From positions 186,001 to 250,000 of the forward strand of contig NZ_JACSOI010000005.1 of NCBI RefSeq assembly GCF_018728565.1: a stretch of 64,000 nucleotides of DNA. The letters run 5' to 3'. Below, piece by piece: positions 61,270-64,000 of this stretch. Origin of the DNA: Zobellia russellii (lineage in GTDB: Bacteria; Bacteroidota; Bacteroidia; Flavobacteriales; Flavobacteriaceae). Every line of letters starts with the position of its first letter. The stretch's first letter is position 1. The position numbers and the translations under genes were made by a program. Under the pieces are notes generated by a model. It was not told the DNA's origin and did no database searches. It worked only from the letters and a program-made list of their open reading frames with translations.

Positions 61270-62481
61270 ATGAATTTAGAAAAAGAAAAACTTTCACTTC
61301 GCGAAGCCCAAAAACTAGTCTTATTATCTCAGCGACTACCGGGCACAAAAGCAACAGGTTCTTCCGTAAATGCAACACTGGAAGCTATAGAGCATTTAGG
61401 TTATGTTCAGATTGATACCATTTCGGTAATAGAACGGGCACATCACCATACCTTATATAATCGGAATCCACGCTACCAATCCTCACATTTAGATGCGTTG
61501 GTAGCCGATAAAAAAGTTTTTGAATATTGGTCCCATGCCGCTGCCTACCTTCCCATGGAAGAATATCGTTTTAGCCTACCCCGTAAGCACTCCATTTCTA
61601 CGGGGAAACAAAAACACTGGTTTAAACAGGATACTGCCGTTATGCAATGGGTTTTGGACCGTATTAAAGCCGAAGGTCCGCTAATGGCCAAAGATTTTGA
61701 TAAAAAGGGAGTGAAACATGGGGAATGGAAAACGGCTCCCAAAAAGCAAGCGTTGGAAAATTTATTTATGCAGGGCGATTTAATGATTTCCGAACGGGTG
61801 AATTTTCATAAAGTGTACGACCTAACCGAAAGGGTACTGCCGCTAACCGTAAACACTACCCTTCCAACAGAAATGGAACATGCCCGTTTCCTTGTGAAAA
61901 AATATTTGCAGACCAATGGATTGGGAAGACTTTCCGAGATGACGTACCTACTTAAGAATGTGAAAGGTACAGTTGCCAAAGCGTTGGACCTAATGTTTAA
62001 GGATGGCGAAATACAAAAAGTACAGGTTTCCAAGACCGATTATTTTGTTTTACCGGAGTCGCTTGAATTATTGAACAGACCGTTAGCTCGAAAAAAACTC
62101 AAAATTTTATCACCCTTCGATAATTTGCTCATCCAACGAAAACGAACGCAGGAGATTTTTGGATTTGATTACCTGCTGGAATGTTATGTGCCCCAGCACA
62201 AACGAAAACATGGTTATTTTACCTTGCCTATTTTATGGAATGGAAAGCTAGTGGCCCGGATGGACAGCAAAGGCGATAGAAAGAAAGGCATATTGAATAT
62301 TCTTCAGCTGACCTTGGAACCCGATTTAAAAAAAATAGAAGAATTCTCCAGTGCTTTGAACAAAGAGTTACAAGCATTCATGAAATTCAATAGTTGTAAA
62401 AGTATCCGCCTACACAAAACAATTCCGTTAGGCTTTAAAAAGGAATTTGAACGTAGTTATCCACCCCTGTTTAGAGTCTAA
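61270..62481 (+). CDS. YcaQ/AlkX-like winged-helix DNA glycosylase
   Basis: 403 residues. The winged-helix glycosylase family typified by E. coli YcaQ repairs DNA interstrand crosslinks from alkylating agents. The catalytic QxD motif is present as YVQIDTISV (Gln47, Asp49). Then ERAHHHTLYNRNPRYQ, EYWSHAAAYLPMEEYRF, the wing region LLIQRKRTQEIFGFDYLLECYVP and KLVARMDSKGDRK follow, all typical. The QxD form fits the YcaQ branch rather than AlkZ (QxQ). Cytoplasmic; monocistronic. Confidence 0.9.
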   Translation: MNLEKEKLSLREAQKLVLLSQRLPGTKATGSSVNATLEAIEHLGYVQIDTISVIERAHHHTLYNRNPRYQSSHLDALVADKKVFEYWSHAAAYLPMEEYRFSLPRKHSISTGKQKHWFKQDTAVMQWVLDRIKAEGPLMAKDFDKKGVKHGEWKTAPKKQALENLFMQGDLMISERVNFHKVYDLTERVLPLTVNTTLPTEMEHARFLVKKYLQTNGLGRLSEMTYLLKNVKGTVAKALDLMFKDGEIQKVQVSKTDYFVLPESLELLNRPLARKKLKILSPFDNLLIQRKRTQEIFGFDYLLECYVPQHKRKHGYFTLPILWNGKLVARMDSKGDRKKGILNILQLTLEPDLKKIEEFSSALNKELQAFMKFNSCKSIRLHKTIPLGFKKEFERSYPPLFRV

Positions 62482-62646
62482 TCTTTTGTTATATTCCATT
62501 TATAATAATCTCTTTTATTGCGTATACAAGGTGCCATTTATTTTAACTAACTTGTAAATCCTATCCTTAGATGGGGAACTAAGAGAGTTAAATGTCATGT
62601 GCAAAAGAGTGACATTAGCTTTCTTTTAAAGAAATTAGAATTTTTA

Positions 62647-63261
62647 ATGGACAACCTTCTTACCTTTTCAATTACTGTGTTCACTGGTTTTTTCGCCATA
62701 ATGAATCCACTTTCCAACATGCCTATTTTTTTATCCTTGGTTGAAGGAGCGGATAGAAAAACACAACGGAACATTAGCAAAAGAGCCACATTTACGGCTT
62801 TCATTATTGTAACCGTATTTCTTGTTTTAGGAAAGTTTATCTTTCTTCTTTTCGGTATTACCATACCTGCATTTAAAATTACAGGAGGTATTTTGGTTTT
62901 TGTAGTTGGGTTTGATATGCTGCAATCCAAAAAATCCAATGTAAAGCATTTAAAAGAAACGAATATTGATGAAAACATTGCCATTTCACCTCTTGCCATA
63001 CCCATTTTAGCAGGCCCCGGGACTATAGTGACCGGCATGAACTTTGTTTCCAACGCGGGCTACATTAAAATAGGAATGGTCATACTTATTTTCGGACTCT
63101 TATGTTTTATGACCTATTTTACTTTTATGTTAAGTGAATGGTTTATCAAAAAAATCGGGAACAACGTTATATCCGTAATCGGGAAAATCATGGGTTTGAT
63201 CATAGCTATCATAGGAACGGATATGATTATCCAAGGTATTAAAATATCGTTCTCCCTCTAG
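62647..63261 (+). CDS. MarC family integral membrane protein
   Basis: 204 residues from the ATG at 62647, which gives the normal start of helix 1; the frame extends 16 codons further back. Six helices with the family hallmarks FFAIMNPLSNMPIFLSL near the N-terminus and LAIPILAGPGTIVTGM in the second half. Inner membrane. MarC was once tied to antibiotic resistance but its function is unknown; related proteins may carry small metabolites. The SnoaL-like gene follows after 39 bases. Confidence 0.91.
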   Translation: MDNLLTFSITVFTGFFAIMNPLSNMPIFLSLVEGADRKTQRNISKRATFTAFIIVTVFLVLGKFIFLLFGITIPAFKITGGILVFVVGFDMLQSKKSNVKHLKETNIDENIAISPLAIPILAGPGTIVTGMNFVSNAGYIKIGMVILIFGLLCFMTYFTFMLSEWFIKKIGNNVISVIGKIMGLIIAIIGTDMIIQGIKISFSL

Positions 63262-63300
63262 CTAAGGGTTATATACTTTTCAACTTAAATTTTGGGGAAT

Positions 63301-63678
63301 ATGAACACTAAAAGAAACAAACAAAATGCCATAGCTTTTTATAAGATGGCCTACGAAGGAAACCCCAAAGCTGCTATTGAAACTTATTGCGGGGGTACTT
63401 ATATTCAACATAATCCGCATGTTGCCAATGGCCCACAGGGGTTCATTGATTATTTTGAAAGAATGCAACGGGAATACCCTGAGAAATCTATTGAATTTGT
63501 ACGCGCCGTTGCCGAAGGAAATTTAGTAGCCCTGCACACTCACCAAATTTGGCCGGATAATGATCAGTACGTCACCATGGATTTTTTTCGTTTTGACGAT
63601 TACGGAAAAATATGTGAACACTGGGATTCCATTCAGCAAATTCCAAAAACATCGGCCAATCCTAACACCATGTATTAA
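63301..63678 (+). CDS. SnoaL-like (NTF2-fold) protein
   Basis: 125 residues from the ATG at 63301; a TTG three codons upstream is not needed. A single NTF2/SnoaL-like domain: NAIAFYKMAYEGNPKAAIETY, YIQHNPHVANGPQGFIDYFER, VALHTHQIWPDNDQYVTMDFFRFDDYGKICEHWDSIQ. The HNP and final EHWD motifs are shared with polyketide-cyclase-like and ester cyclase-like proteins. Cytoplasmic, no signal. Substrate unknown. Confidence 0.85.
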   Translation: MNTKRNKQNAIAFYKMAYEGNPKAAIETYCGGTYIQHNPHVANGPQGFIDYFERMQREYPEKSIEFVRAVAEGNLVALHTHQIWPDNDQYVTMDFFRFDDYGKICEHWDSIQQIPKTSANPNTMY

Positions 63679-63784
63679 TACGGAGCTCTATTGAAACGAG
63701 CTTATTTTGTGTCAATTTTAAGAATAGCGAATACCTTTATCACCAATATATTCTTAGTTTTATCTTACTAAAACACTACAACAC

Positions 63785-64000
63785 ATGACCATTGAAATAT
63801 TACACAAGTACAACCTTAACGACCAAGTACAAGTTGAAATTCAGAATTTGTATAAACAACTGAATGACAAGAACAAACAAAGGCCATTGCATCAAATACT
63901 TCAAGATGACAATCATGTGATTTTAGCGGCTTGCAAAGACGAAGGTCATATTGTGGGCATTGCTCTATTGGCTACCTACAAGGTAATTTCCGGTTATCGC
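63785..64000 (+). CDS. GNAT-family acetyltransferase-like protein, cut by the window edge
   Basis: The first 72 residues only (MTIEILHKYNLNDQVQVEIQ...), ending in the middle of a strand (VGIALLATYKVISGYR) that fits beta-4 of a GNAT fold, with IVGIALLA preceding the missing acetyl-CoA-binding loop. Start ATG at 63785; the frame stays open to base 64000. GNAT is the best guess from the pattern of an N-terminal helix followed by ILAACKDEGHIVGIAL; the diagnostic R/QxxGxG/A motif lies outside the window. Confidence 0.6.
   Translation, partial: MTIEILHKYNLNDQVQVEIQNLYKQLNDKNKQRPLHQILQDDNHVILAACKDEGHIVGIALLATYKVISGYR

Noticed and set aside
62595-63053. A 152-codon minus-strand open frame opposite marC
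   Set aside because: It lies fully antisense to a secure MarC gene, has low-complexity basic composition and no family features.

Overview
The window looks like chromosome of a marine-type Flavobacteriaceae (Bacteroidota). Evidence: many short secreted proteins and lipoproteins; -7 boxes of the Bacteroidota form TAnnTTTG in front of several genes (clearest at 28133, 42751/42761, 45358/45384); few purine-rich ribosome sites; and typical flavobacterial families (E1 alpha/beta fusion, MutS2 without a visible Smr domain, DUF1206, DUF1835, DUF418, LVIVD protein). No rRNA, tRNA, CRISPR array or intact insertion sequence was seen.

Region by region. (1) 1-6.9 kb: a divergent AraC regulator and a six-gene run of secreted or lipid-anchored enzymes (outer-membrane protein, alpha/beta hydrolase, two NTF2-like proteins, double CMD protein, cupin), bracketed by two ~590-bp non-coding direct repeats. 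(2) 7-10.3 kb: two small paralogous coiled-coil proteins, a small secreted protein, YceI and TerC. (3) 10.3-16.5 kb: a compact eight-gene minus-strand operon (FAD oxidoreductase, methyltransferase, type III polyketide synthase, SDR, hotdog dehydratase, ketosynthase, ACP, membrane protein), which reads as a lipid or polyketide biosynthetic cluster with its own small fatty-acid elongation set. (4) 16.5-53.3 kb: mostly housekeeping and envelope genes: OmpA/lipocalin pair, E1 dehydrogenase, eIF1-like factor, nucleoside phosphorylase, ppk1, ung, mutS2, aroC, LpxH-like phosphatase, large FAD/Fe-S oxidoreductase, TlpA, rhomboid, lipid A-type acyltransferase, glmM, ACP phosphodiesterase, ggt, MBL hydrolase, DinB and amidohydrolase. 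(5) 53.4-58.9 kb: an AT-rich accessory island. A DUF418 membrane protein lies between two ~258-bp repeats. It is followed by five genes, all on the minus strand, arranged as gene cassettes separated by structured spacers. (6) 59-64 kb: META-domain lipoprotein, class C beta-lactamase-fold hydrolase, YcaQ-like glycosylase, MarC, a SnoaL-like protein and the start of a GNAT-like protein cut by the window edge.

The two parts most worth following up are the cassette array at 55.5-58.9 kb and the type III PKS operon. In the array each unit is bounded by inverted repeats. Each spacer holds a perfect hairpin inside imperfect terminal arms, and the arm mismatches are almost all G-T on one strand, which recalls strand-specific folded recombination sites. 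No recombinase is visible in the window.
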